Below, one piece after another: positions 18,660 to 26,950 of a stretch of 64,000 nt of DNA. Each line of letters opens with the position of its first letter. The first letter of the stretch is position 1. The position numbers and the translations under genes are program-made. Below the pieces are notes generated by a model that worked only from the letters and a program-made list of their open reading frames with translations, did no database searches and was not told where the DNA came from. The DNA lies in NCBI GenBank assembly GCA_031316315.1, contig JADBEO010000015.1, positions 1 through 64,000 of the forward strand, read 5' to 3'. Source of the stretch: Chelatococcus sambhunathii. Its GTDB lineage: Bacteria; Pseudomonadota; Alphaproteobacteria; Rhizobiales; Methylopilaceae.

Positions 18660-21146
18660 ATGTCGGAACCTTCGCGGTCGCGCGCCGCGTCAGCCACGGC
18701 CTTCATTGCGGCCGGATGCGCGCTGCTGCCGGCCGGACCCGCAAGGGCGGAGAGCCTCGGCGCCTCCGAGACCGCCGCTCTCTCCCTGTTGCTCGGCGCA
18801 CTTTTCGTCGCCGTGGCGAGCTCCGTCGCCCTTCTGCGCGCGCGCCGGCGGCATGCCGAGACTTCCACCGAGCTGTCCGCACGGCTGCGCGACATGGCCG
18901 TTCGGCTCGACCGGGCCGAGGCCGAGCTCGCCGCCGAGGACCGCGTCACAGTCACTTGGAGCGCGGGGGACTCGGAGCCGGAGATCGTCGGGGAGGCCTC
19001 GCGCATTCCGGGCCTTCCCGCCGGCCGGCGATTGCTCGCTTTCGGATCGTGGCTCGACGCCCCTCTGGCGCGCGCGCTGGAGGAGCGGGTCGCGGCGCTG
19101 CGCCAGCGGGGCGAGCCGTTCCGCCTCATGCTGCGCGCGGCCGACGGCGTCCATGTCGAGGCCGACGGCCGGCCGATCGGCGCCTCCGTCCGCCTGCGCC
19201 TGCGGGACGTGACCGGCGAGAAGCTGGCCAGCGCCGAGCTCGCGTCCGAGAACGCCGGCCTCAGGGCGGCTCTCGGGCGGGTGACCGCGCTGGTGGAGAC
19301 GCTTGTGCAGCCCGTCTGGCAGCGCGACGAGCGCGGCCGCCTCGTCTACGCCAACGAGGCCTACGCCCGCGCCGTCGAGGCGGCGGACGGCGCCGCGGCG
19401 GTCCAGCGCGGGGCCGAGTTCCTGGACCAGGCGGACAGAGCGGCGGCGCGCCGCGCGATCGAGGCCGGCCACGTCTTCCGCAAGCGCGCGCCTGCCGTCT
19501 TCGCGGGGACGCGGCGAGTCTTTGACGTCGTCGAGACGCCGTCGCCCACGGGCTCCGCGGCGATCGCGACGGACGTTTCGGACCTGGAGGATGTGCGCGC
19601 GGACCTCTCGCGGCAGATGGAGGCGCACCGCCGGACCCTCGACCTGCTCGCCACTGCGGTCGCTATCTTCCGCCGGGACGGCGGCCTCGCCTTCCACAAC
19701 CAGGCCTATGCCCAGCTCTGGGGCCTCGACCCTGCGTTCCTCGAGGGCGCGCCGACCGACAGCGCGATCCTCGACCGGCTGCGCGCCGAGCGGAAACTTC
19801 CGGAGGAGGTCGACTTCCGCACCTGGAAGGCGCAACTGCGCGAGGCGTACCAGGCGATCGAGCCGCGCGAGCTCTGGTGGCATCTGCCCGACCGGCGCAC
19901 GCTGCGCGTGGTGATCACGCCGAATCCCGAAGGCGGCGTCACTCACCTCTTCGACGACGTCACCGAGCGCCTCGCCCTCGAAAGCCGTTTCAACGCCCTG
20001 TCCCGCGTGCAGAGCGAAACCATCGACCACCTCAACGAGGCGGTCGCCGTCTTCGGCTCCGACGGGCGTCTGCGGCTGCACAACCCGGCCTTCGAGGCGC
20101 TCTGGCGCCTGTCGCCTCCCATGCTGAGGGACCGACCGCACGCCGAGACCATCCTGTCCGCCTGCGGCTCGCGGCATCCTGATCCCGAGCTCTGGAGCCG
20201 GCTGCGGCTCGCGCTGACCGCGATGCCGGAGGAGCGCCGCCGCGTCGCGATGCGGATCGACCTCGACGGCGGCGAGATCGTCGATGTCGTGATCCTCCCG
20301 CTGCCGGACGGCGGCACGCTTCTGACCTTCACCAACGTCACCGACAGCGTGAACCGCGAGCGCGTCCAGCGGGAGCGCGCGGAGGCGCTGGAGGCGGCGG
20401 ACCGCCTCAAGGCGGACTTCGTGCGTAACGTCTCCTACGAACTCCGATCGCCGCTCACCAACACGATCGGCTTCGGGCAGTTGCTCGGCGACCCGCGCGT
20501 CGGCGACCTCTCGCCGAAACAGAAGGAATATGTCGACCACATCGTGACCTCCGCATCGGCGGTCCTCGCGATCATCAACGACATTCTCGACCTGCAGACG
20601 ATCGACGCCGGCGCCATGGAGCTGGAGCGCTCGTCGGTCGACCCGCGCGCGGCGATCGAGGCGGCGGCGGAGGGCGTGCGCGATCGCCTCGCCGAGGCTG
20701 GCCTCGGCTTGGAGATCGACGTCGCGCCGAACGCCGGCGTCTTCGAGGGCGACGCCAAGCGCGTGCGCCAAGTGCTGTTCCACCTGCTGTCGAACGCGAT
20801 CCGGTTCTCGAAGCCCGGCGTCGCGGTCAGGGTCAGCGCGGCGCGCGAGGGCGACGCCGTCGCATTCCGCGTGGCCGACGAGGGGACCGGCATCGCGCCG
20901 GAGATCATCGACCGCGTGTTCGACCGGTTCGAGAGTCGATCGGGCGGCGCCCGCCACGGCGGGGTCGGGCTCGGCCTGCCGCTCGTGAAGTCGATCGTCG
21001 AGCTTCATGGCGGCGCGGTCTCCTTGCAGTCGACGCCCGGCGAAGGCACGGTCGTCACCTGCCGCTTCCCGATCGGCCCGCGGCCGATCGGCGACGCGGA
21101 TTCGAGGGGCGCCGAGTCCCGGAGTTCCGAGTTTAAGAGCGCGTGA
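18660..21146 (+). CDS. divL: DivL-type PAS pseudo-histidine kinase
   Basis: 828 residues. An N-terminal membrane anchor (about 45-62, LSLLLGALFVAVASSVALLR) is followed by a coiled coil, three PAS-like repeats (about 215-300, 310-420, 450-560, each with an FxNxAxxxLW-like core), HisKA and HATPase. The H-box reads NVSYELRSPLTN: the phospho-accepting His is Tyr593. This Tyr substitution and position next to ahcY and tsaE identify it as DivL, the cell-cycle protein that modulates CckA/CtrA signalling together with DivK. The ATP-binding domain looks intact (LLSNAIRFS, DEGTGIAPE, GVGLGLPLVKSIV). The start at 18660 matches an N-terminal hydrophobic segment. Its TGA overlaps the tsaE ATG. Confidence 0.88.
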   Translation: MSEPSRSRAASATAFIAAGCALLPAGPARAESLGASETAALSLLLGALFVAVASSVALLRARRRHAETSTELSARLRDMAVRLDRAEAELAAEDRVTVTWSAGDSEPEIVGEASRIPGLPAGRRLLAFGSWLDAPLARALEERVAALRQRGEPFRLMLRAADGVHVEADGRPIGASVRLRLRDVTGEKLASAELASENAGLRAALGRVTALVETLVQPVWQRDERGRLVYANEAYARAVEAADGAAAVQRGAEFLDQADRAAARRAIEAGHVFRKRAPAVFAGTRRVFDVVETPSPTGSAAIATDVSDLEDVRADLSRQMEAHRRTLDLLATAVAIFRRDGGLAFHNQAYAQLWGLDPAFLEGAPTDSAILDRLRAERKLPEEVDFRTWKAQLREAYQAIEPRELWWHLPDRRTLRVVITPNPEGGVTHLFDDVTERLALESRFNALSRVQSETIDHLNEAVAVFGSDGRLRLHNPAFEALWRLSPPMLRDRPHAETILSACGSRHPDPELWSRLRLALTAMPEERRRVAMRIDLDGGEIVDVVILPLPDGGTLLTFTNVTDSVNRERVQRERAEALEAADRLKADFVRNVSYELRSPLTNTIGFGQLLGDPRVGDLSPKQKEYVDHIVTSASAVLAIINDILDLQTIDAGAMELERSSVDPRAAIEAAAEGVRDRLAEAGLGLEIDVAPNAGVFEGDAKRVRQVLFHLLSNAIRFSKPGVAVRVSAAREGDAVAFRVADEGTGIAPEIIDRVFDRFESRSGGARHGGVGLGLPLVKSIVELHGGAVSLQSTPGEGTVVTCRFPIGPRPIGDADSRGAESRSSEFKSA

Positions 21147-22708
21147 TGAGCACATCTGCCGCGAGCGGCGCCACCGACCGGCCGAACGCCGGCTCCGAAC
21201 AGGCGGCCTGGGAGCTCGAACTCCGCGACGAGCCGGCGACGCTCGCCCTCGCCGCGCTGGTCTCGCGCGCGCTGAAGCCGGGCGACCTCGTGACCCTCGG
21301 CGGCGACCTCGGCGTCGGGAAGACGACTTTCGCCCGGGCGCTGATCCGCGCGCGGGCGGGCGACGAGGCGCTGGAGGCGCCGAGCCCGACCTTTACGCTG
21401 CTGCAGACCTACGAGACGCCGCGCGGCATGATCGTCCACGCCGACCTCTACCGGCTGGGCGGACCGGAGGAGCTCGAGGAACTCGGCTGGGACGAGGCGG
21501 GCGACGACGCCATCGTCCTGGTGGAGTGGCCGGACCGGCTCGGCTCGGTCCTGCCGCCCGACCGGCTGGAGATCACCTTCTCGCTCGCCGAGGATCCGGG
21601 CGCCCGAACGGCCAAGCTTGTCGGCCACGGCCACGCCGCGCCGAGGCTCGCGCGTCTCAGGGACGCCAAGGCCTTCCTCGACGCCGCCGGCTGGGGCGAG
21701 GCGACGCGCGAGCACATCCAGGGCGACGCTTCCACGCGCCAGTACGAGCGCCTGACCAAATGCGGGCAGAGCGCGATCCTGATGGACACGCCGCCGCGCA
21801 AACCCGGCCCGGTGGTGAAGGACGGCAAGAGCTATTCCGAGCTCGCCAAGCTCGCGCTCGACGCAAAGCCGTTCGTCGCGATCGCGGACGGGCTACGCGG
21901 CCTCGGCTACGGCGCGCCCGAGATCTACGCTTCGGATCTGAAGTCCGGCTTCCTGCTGGTCGAGGACCTCGGCGTCGAGCCGGTGGTCGCGCTCGGCGTG
22001 CCGATGGCCGCGCGCTACGAGGCGGCGACCGACCTGCTCGCGGACCTCCATGCGCGCGCGGTCCCGTCCGAGACGCCGGCCGGCTCCGAGGTCTATCGCC
22101 TCCCGCCCTACGACACGGCGGCGTTCCTGACCGAATGCGACCTGATCTGCGACTGGTACATTCCGAGCGTCGCGGGCGTGACGCCCGATCCGGAAGCCCG
22201 CGCCGCCTTTCACGCGCTATGGACCGAGGCGCTGGCGCCGGTGCTCGCCGCCCCGCTGACCTGGACGCTGCGCGACTACCACTCGCCGAACCTGACCTGG
22301 CGCGACGGCCGCGAGGGCGTGCAGCGCATCGGCCTGCTGGATTTCCAGGACGCGGTGATGGGACCGCCCGCCTACGATGTGGTCTCGCTGCTGCAGGACG
22401 CGCGCGTCGACATGCCGGACGGGCTCGAGATGGCGCTCGCCGCGCGCTATCTCGCGGCGCGCCGCAGGGTGGACCCGACCTTCGATCCGCGCGAGTTCGC
22501 CCGGGCCTACGCCACGCTCGGCGCGCAGCGCGCGACCAAGATCCTCGGCATCTTCGTTCGTCTGTCCGAGCGCGACGGCAAGCCGGCCTATCTCGCCCAC
22601 ATCCCGCGCGTGCGCCGGAACCTCGAGGCGAACCTCGCCCATCCGGACCTCGCCAGGCTGGCCGAATGGTATCGCCGCCACCTCGGACCCGCCGAGGCCG
22701 CCGCTTGA
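21146..22708 (+). CDS. tsaE: TsaE fused to aminoglycoside-phosphotransferase-fold kinase (AmgK-like)
   Basis: 520 residues, two proteins in one. Residues 1-150 are TsaE, the ATPase needed for tRNA t6A37 synthesis, with Walker A GGDLGVGKTTFARAL, SPTFTLLQTYE and VEWPDRLG. Residues about 185-515 are an APH-fold kinase: GDASTRQYERL glycine-rich loop, the Brenner-type catalytic segment LRDYHSPNLTW and metal-binding LLDFQDAVMGPPAYDV. The kinase half matches AmgK, which phosphorylates N-acetylmuramate/N-acetylglucosamine at the anomeric position. The next gene is MurU, its pathway partner. This fusion is known in Rhizobiales. The ATG overlaps the divL stop (TGATG). Confidence 0.9.
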   Translation: MSTSAASGATDRPNAGSEQAAWELELRDEPATLALAALVSRALKPGDLVTLGGDLGVGKTTFARALIRARAGDEALEAPSPTFTLLQTYETPRGMIVHADLYRLGGPEELEELGWDEAGDDAIVLVEWPDRLGSVLPPDRLEITFSLAEDPGARTAKLVGHGHAAPRLARLRDAKAFLDAAGWGEATREHIQGDASTRQYERLTKCGQSAILMDTPPRKPGPVVKDGKSYSELAKLALDAKPFVAIADGLRGLGYGAPEIYASDLKSGFLLVEDLGVEPVVALGVPMAARYEAATDLLADLHARAVPSETPAGSEVYRLPPYDTAAFLTECDLICDWYIPSVAGVTPDPEARAAFHALWTEALAPVLAAPLTWTLRDYHSPNLTWRDGREGVQRIGLLDFQDAVMGPPAYDVVSLLQDARVDMPDGLEMALAARYLAARRRVDPTFDPREFARAYATLGAQRATKILGIFVRLSERDGKPAYLAHIPRVRRNLEANLAHPDLARLAEWYRRHLGPAEAAA

Positions 22709-23424
22709 GCGCGCCGAGCGATGCGATGGTGCTGGCCGCGGGGCTCGGCACGCGCATGAAGCCGATCACCGACTTCAAGCCGAAGCCGCTGGTGGAAGTC
22801 GCGGGCAAGACGCTGCTCGACCATGTGCTCGACAAGCTCGCCGACGCGGGCGTCGCGCACGCCGTCGTCAACGTGCATCACCATGCCGATCAGATGGAGG
22901 CGCATCTCGCCCGCCGACAGGCGCCCCGCGTCACCGTCTCCGACGAGCGCGACGGGCTGCTCGATTCCGGCGGCGGGGTGGTGAAGGCTCTCCCGGAGCT
23001 CTCGGGCGAGGCGTTCTATGTGCTCAACGCCGACACCTTCTGGCTGGACGGCGCGAGCCGCAACCTCGAGCGCCTCGCCGAGATCTGGGACCCCGAACGG
23101 ATGGACACGCTGCTGCTCGTCGCGGCGCTCACCGCGAGCGTTGGATTCGACGGCGCCGGCGATTTCTCTTTCTCGTCGGACGGGCGCCTCCGCCGCCGCG
23201 CCGAACGGCAGGTCACCCCCTTCGCCTATGCCGGCGCCGCGATCATGTCCCGCGCCGCCTTCGACGGCGCGCCGGAAGGGCCGTTCTCGCTGAACCGACT
23301 GTGGAACAAGGCGATCGAGGCTGACCGACTGTTCGGTCTGAGGCTCGATGGCGTATGGCTCCATGTCGGCACGCCGCAGGCGATCGTCGAAGCCGAGCAG
23401 GCGATCGCGCTGTCCGTGGCGTGA
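22705..23424 (+). CDS. murU: N-acetylmuramate-1-phosphate uridylyltransferase (MurU type)
   Basis: 239 residues, nucleotidyltransferase fold. The N-terminal signature AMVLAAGLGTRMKPIT with catalytic KPKPLVEVAGK, LLDSGGGVVKALP and LNADTFW are as in MurU. With AmgK, it would make UDP-MurNAc directly from recycled MurNAc, bypassing MurA and giving partial intrinsic fosfomycin tolerance (family knowledge from Pseudomonas). TTG 22705, overlapping the upstream stop, is preferred because the signature needs residues before ATG 22726. Confidence 0.85.
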   Translation: MSAPSDAMVLAAGLGTRMKPITDFKPKPLVEVAGKTLLDHVLDKLADAGVAHAVVNVHHHADQMEAHLARRQAPRVTVSDERDGLLDSGGGVVKALPELSGEAFYVLNADTFWLDGASRNLERLAEIWDPERMDTLLLVAALTASVGFDGAGDFSFSSDGRLRRRAERQVTPFAYAGAAIMSRAAFDGAPEGPFSLNRLWNKAIEADRLFGLRLDGVWLHVGTPQAIVEAEQAIALSVA

Positions 23425-23433
23425 GCCTCCTTC

Positions 23434-23636
23434 TTGTCCCGGCCAAGGAGCCGGGACCCAGACGCGCGACGAGCAAGAGCAAGCAGAGCCATCTCCGTCG
23501 TCCCTCCGCCTTGGCCGGAGGATCCGCGTCTGGCGCCGCGCTCCACCCGCAGCATGGGTGGTCGGTCAAGCCGGACCACGAAGAGGTTTCTTCTGACAGC
23601 ATCGCGGTTCTGGGTCCCGGCTCAAGGCCGGGACAA
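23434..23636. repeat. Palindromic repeat element with inverted ends
   Basis: The gap between murU and addB holds a 29-base arm (23434-23462, TTGTCCCGGCC...GGGACCCAGA) and its inverted near-copy (23609-23636), differing by one indel and a few bases in the loop. Each arm is itself a hairpin (GTCCCGGC/GCCGGGAC). A further imperfect palindrome (CCTCCGCC...GGCCGGAGG) lies between them. This is the structure of a REP/BIME-like non-autonomous element; no ORF with coding character lies inside. Confidence 0.7.
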
Positions 23637-23667
23637 GACGGCGCTGCTTGGCGCTAAACTGCCGCCC

Positions 23668-26600
23668 ATGGCCGATTCTCGTCGCCCCAACGTCCTGACA
23701 ATCCCGGCCGGCGCTGACTTCCTGCCGACGCTCGCGCGCGGGCTCATCGACGGCGAGGTCGTGCCCGGCTTTTCGTCGCGCGGCGACCCGATCGCGCTCG
23801 CTGACGCGACCGTGTTCCTGCCGACCCGCCGCGCAGCGCGCGCCCTGCGCGACGCGTTTCTTGAGGCGCTGGACGGCCACGCGACGCTGCTGCCGCGCAT
23901 CGCGCCGCTCGGCGACGTCGACGAGGACGCGGATGTCGTCGAGCCGCTCGAGACGGCGGAGACGGAACTTCCGCCCGCCGCCGGCGCCTTCGAGCGCCGA
24001 CTGACCCTCGCCAGCATGGTCACGGCCTTCGCGCGCGCGCTCGACCGCTCGATCCTGTCGCTCTCGCCCGAGGACGGCCCGCTCGTCCCGGCGACCGCCG
24101 CCGACGCCATCCATCTCGCCGGCGATCTCGAGCGGCTGGTCGACGCCATCGAGACCGAGGAGGTCGACGTCTCCGGCCTCGGCGCGCTGGTCCCCGACGA
24201 GCACGACCGGTACTGGGCGATCACGCAGTCCTTCCTGAAGGTCGCGCTGAAGGCCTGGCCCGATCATCTCGCCGAGCGCGGACTGCTCGACCCGAGCCGC
24301 CGCCGCCGGCTGCAGATCGAGGCCGCGGCGCGCCGCGTCGCGACTTCGCGCGGGCCGATGATCGCGGCCGGCTCGACAGGCTCGGCTCCGGCCGTGCGCC
24401 GCCTGATGGCGGAGATCGCGCGCCATCCGCTCGGAGCCGTCGTGCTGCCGGGCCTCGACCGCGACGATCTCGACGAGAGGGCATGGCGCGAATTGCTCGA
24501 GGGCGAAGGTCCTGGGCTGTTCGGTCATCCGCAGCGCGGCCTCGCGCATCTGATCCGCGCGCTCGGGGTCGCGCGCGACGAGGTCCGCGCCCTCGGACGG
24601 ATCTCGCCTGCGCTCGCGGCCCGCCGAAGACTCGCCGCCGAGGCGCTGCGGCCGGCGGAGACCACCGACGCCTGGAGCGCCCGCCGCCTCTCGGTGGGAG
24701 ACGTCGCGGCGGCGATGGAAGGCGTGACCATCGTCGAGGCGCCCACCTTCCGCACGGAGGCCGCCGCCATCGCCGTCGCGTTGCGCGAGGCCGTCACGAC
24801 GCCGGACAGGACCGCGGCGCTTGTCACCCCGGACCGAAATCTCGCAGCCCGCGTCGCGGTCGAGCTCGAGCGCTGGGATATCGCGATCGACGACAGCGCG
24901 GGCCGCCCCCTCGCCTCGACGCCCGCAGGCGCGCTGCTCCGGCTCGCCGCGGAAGCGGCGCTCGATCCGCGGCCGGACTTGCTGCTCGCGCTGATCCGGT
25001 CTTCCGCTTGCCGGCTCTGCTGCGACGGCGACGCCCGCGCCGCCGACACGCTCGACGTCGCTGTCTTCCGCGCGCCGCTGCCCGGCGAGGGATTTGCGGG
25101 CGTGCGTGCGGCGCTCACGTCCAGCGACAAGCCGAGAGGGATCGCCGCCCGCTTTGGCGCAGCCGACCGCGAGGCGGCGCTCGCTCTCATCGACAGGATG
25201 GAAGCGGCCCTCGCGCCGCTTGCGAGGGCCTGCGCGCAGAAAAGCGCCGGCCTTGACCATCTGGTCGCCGCGCTCGCCCAAGCCTTCTCGGCGCTCGTCG
25301 GCGACGCAGAAGCGGAGGACGCCGCCGCCGTCGCTGATCTGCTCGACGAGTTGCTGGCCGCCGCCGGCCGATCCGAGCCGATCGCGCCCGCCGCCTTCCC
25401 CGGCGTGCTGGAGGCGCTGATGGCGGGGCACGCGCTGCGACCGCCGCGCGACCGGCATCCGCGCATCAGGATCCTCGGCCCGCTGGAAGCCCGCCTCATC
25501 CGCTTCGATCGCGTGGTGCTGGGCGGGCTGAACGAAGGGACCTGGCCAGCCGTGCCGCAGGCCGACCCGTGGATAAACCGCCCCTTGCGGCAGGCGCTCG
25601 GCCTCGCGCCGCCGGAGCGGCGGATCGGGCTGTCGGCGCATGATTTCGTTCAGGGGCTCGGGGCCGAGCAGGTCATCCTCACCCGCGCGCAGAAGGTCGG
25701 CGGCGCTCCGACGGTGCCCGCGCGCTGGCTGCAGCGGCTTGCGGCCGTCGCCGACGGACCGGCGCATGAAGCCGCTTTGGCGCGCGGAAAGCGTCTGATC
25801 GCGCTCGCCGAGGCGCTCGACCGCGTCGAGCGGGAGCCGGCGCCGAAACCGCCCGAGCCGCGGCCCCCGCTCGAGCTCCGCCCCGCCCGCATCAGCGTCA
25901 GCCAGGTCGAGACGTGGCTGCGCGACCCCTACTCGATCTATGCCCGCCACGTGCTGAAGCTGGAGCAGCTGGAGGCGGTCGGGCCGGAGCCGGGCCCCGC
26001 CGATCTCGGCAACGCCATCCATGGCGCGCTCCAGAAATTCACCGAGAGCGGCGTCGCGCTCGATGCGCCCAACGCGCGCGAAAGACTGCTTGAGTTCGGC
26101 CGCGAGGCCTTCGGACGGCTGATGGAGCGCGACGACGTCCAGACGCTGTGGTGGCCGCGCTTCGAGCGCATCGCCGACTGGACGCTCGGCTTCCATCGCA
26201 GCCGGTCGGAGAGGGTGGACGCCTCGCAGGTCGAACTCGACGGCCTGCTCGAATTCCAGACGAAAGCCGCCCGCGCCTTCCGCCTCACCGCCCGCGCCGA
26301 CCATATCGACGCGCTGAAGGACGGCTCCTTCGCGCTGCTCGATTACAAGACCGGGGCCACGCCGACCGTAAAGCAGGCGCTGGCGGGCTTTGCGCCGCAG
26401 CTGCCGCTCGAAGGCGCGATCCTGCGCGAGGGCGGGTTCTCCAAAGCGGGGCGGGGGCCGGTTTCCGAGCTGGCGCTCGTGAAGCTCGTCGGGCGCGACC
26501 CGGCGGGCGAGATCGTCGACATCCGCGACAAGGACTCCGCGCCCGACGAGATCGCCGCGACGGCGCTCGCCCGCTTCAAGGCCGTCGTCGACCGCTTCGA

Positions 26601-26733
26601 AGACGAGGCGGAGCCCTATCGCTCGCTGTCGCATCCAAAATTCTTGGCGCGCCCGGAAGGGCCCTACGCCCATCTCGCGCGGGTCAAGGAATGGTCGGCG
26701 ACCGGCGGCGCGAGCGAAGGGGGCGAGGAATGA
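23668..26733 (+). CDS. addB: Double-strand break repair protein AddB
   Basis: 1021 residues, the alphaproteobacterial AddB length. It has an inactivated helicase-like N-terminal and middle region (FLPTRRAARALRDAFLEAL; VVLGGLNEGTWPA; DPWINRPLRQALGL) and a C-terminal PD-(D/E)XK nuclease (about 750-1010) with LDYKTGATPTVKQAL carrying the catalytic Asp/Lys. AddAB processes DNA ends at breaks and Chi-like sites before RecA loading. ATG 23668 follows the repeat element. In related genomes addA follows immediately; here the addB stop is followed by palindromic repeats and converging imuB, so the partner must be elsewhere or absent. Confidence 0.93.
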   Translation: MADSRRPNVLTIPAGADFLPTLARGLIDGEVVPGFSSRGDPIALADATVFLPTRRAARALRDAFLEALDGHATLLPRIAPLGDVDEDADVVEPLETAETELPPAAGAFERRLTLASMVTAFARALDRSILSLSPEDGPLVPATAADAIHLAGDLERLVDAIETEEVDVSGLGALVPDEHDRYWAITQSFLKVALKAWPDHLAERGLLDPSRRRRLQIEAAARRVATSRGPMIAAGSTGSAPAVRRLMAEIARHPLGAVVLPGLDRDDLDERAWRELLEGEGPGLFGHPQRGLAHLIRALGVARDEVRALGRISPALAARRRLAAEALRPAETTDAWSARRLSVGDVAAAMEGVTIVEAPTFRTEAAAIAVALREAVTTPDRTAALVTPDRNLAARVAVELERWDIAIDDSAGRPLASTPAGALLRLAAEAALDPRPDLLLALIRSSACRLCCDGDARAADTLDVAVFRAPLPGEGFAGVRAALTSSDKPRGIAARFGAADREAALALIDRMEAALAPLARACAQKSAGLDHLVAALAQAFSALVGDAEAEDAAAVADLLDELLAAAGRSEPIAPAAFPGVLEALMAGHALRPPRDRHPRIRILGPLEARLIRFDRVVLGGLNEGTWPAVPQADPWINRPLRQALGLAPPERRIGLSAHDFVQGLGAEQVILTRAQKVGGAPTVPARWLQRLAAVADGPAHEAALARGKRLIALAEALDRVEREPAPKPPEPRPPLELRPARISVSQVETWLRDPYSIYARHVLKLEQLEAVGPEPGPADLGNAIHGALQKFTESGVALDAPNARERLLEFGREAFGRLMERDDVQTLWWPRFERIADWTLGFHRSRSERVDASQVELDGLLEFQTKAARAFRLTARADHIDALKDGSFALLDYKTGATPTVKQALAGFAPQLPLEGAILREGGFSKAGRGPVSELALVKLVGRDPAGEIVDIRDKDSAPDEIAATALARFKAVVDRFEDEAEPYRSLSHPKFLARPEGPYAHLARVKEWSATGGASEGGEE

Positions 26734-26776
26734 CCGTTCGCGCCCTCGTCGCTCTCGCTCCCGCCGCGACCTCCTA

Positions 26777-26893
26777 TCCCTCCCCTTGCAAAGAGGAGGG
26801 AGGGATGGGGATCGTAGAGGATCGTCCTCGGTCCTCGGGCGTCGAGCTCCGCGCCCGGCGCTCCCCACCCTCCGCTCCCCTCAGAGAGGGGAG
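26777..26893. repeat. Two palindromic repeats at the addB / imuB junction
   Basis: An imperfect palindrome (about 26777-26805, CCTCCCCTT / AAGAGGAGG) and a perfect one (26875-26893, CTCCCCTC AGA GAGGGGAG) occupy most of the 217-bp gap between the converging genes. Their CTCCCC/GGGGAG cores resemble the repeats at 1-34 and 3095-3128. They mark the point where addA and dnaE2 would be expected. Confidence 0.6.
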
Positions 26894-26950
26894 GGATCCG
26901 GAGACGTTCTGCGAGGTGAAGGATCGGGGGACGTTCCGCATCTTCGGGCG

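Noticed and set aside
23566..26868. 1100-codon minus-strand frame opposite addB
   Set aside because: Complement of the AddB coding sequence, with low-complexity Arg/Gly/Glu content and no domain.
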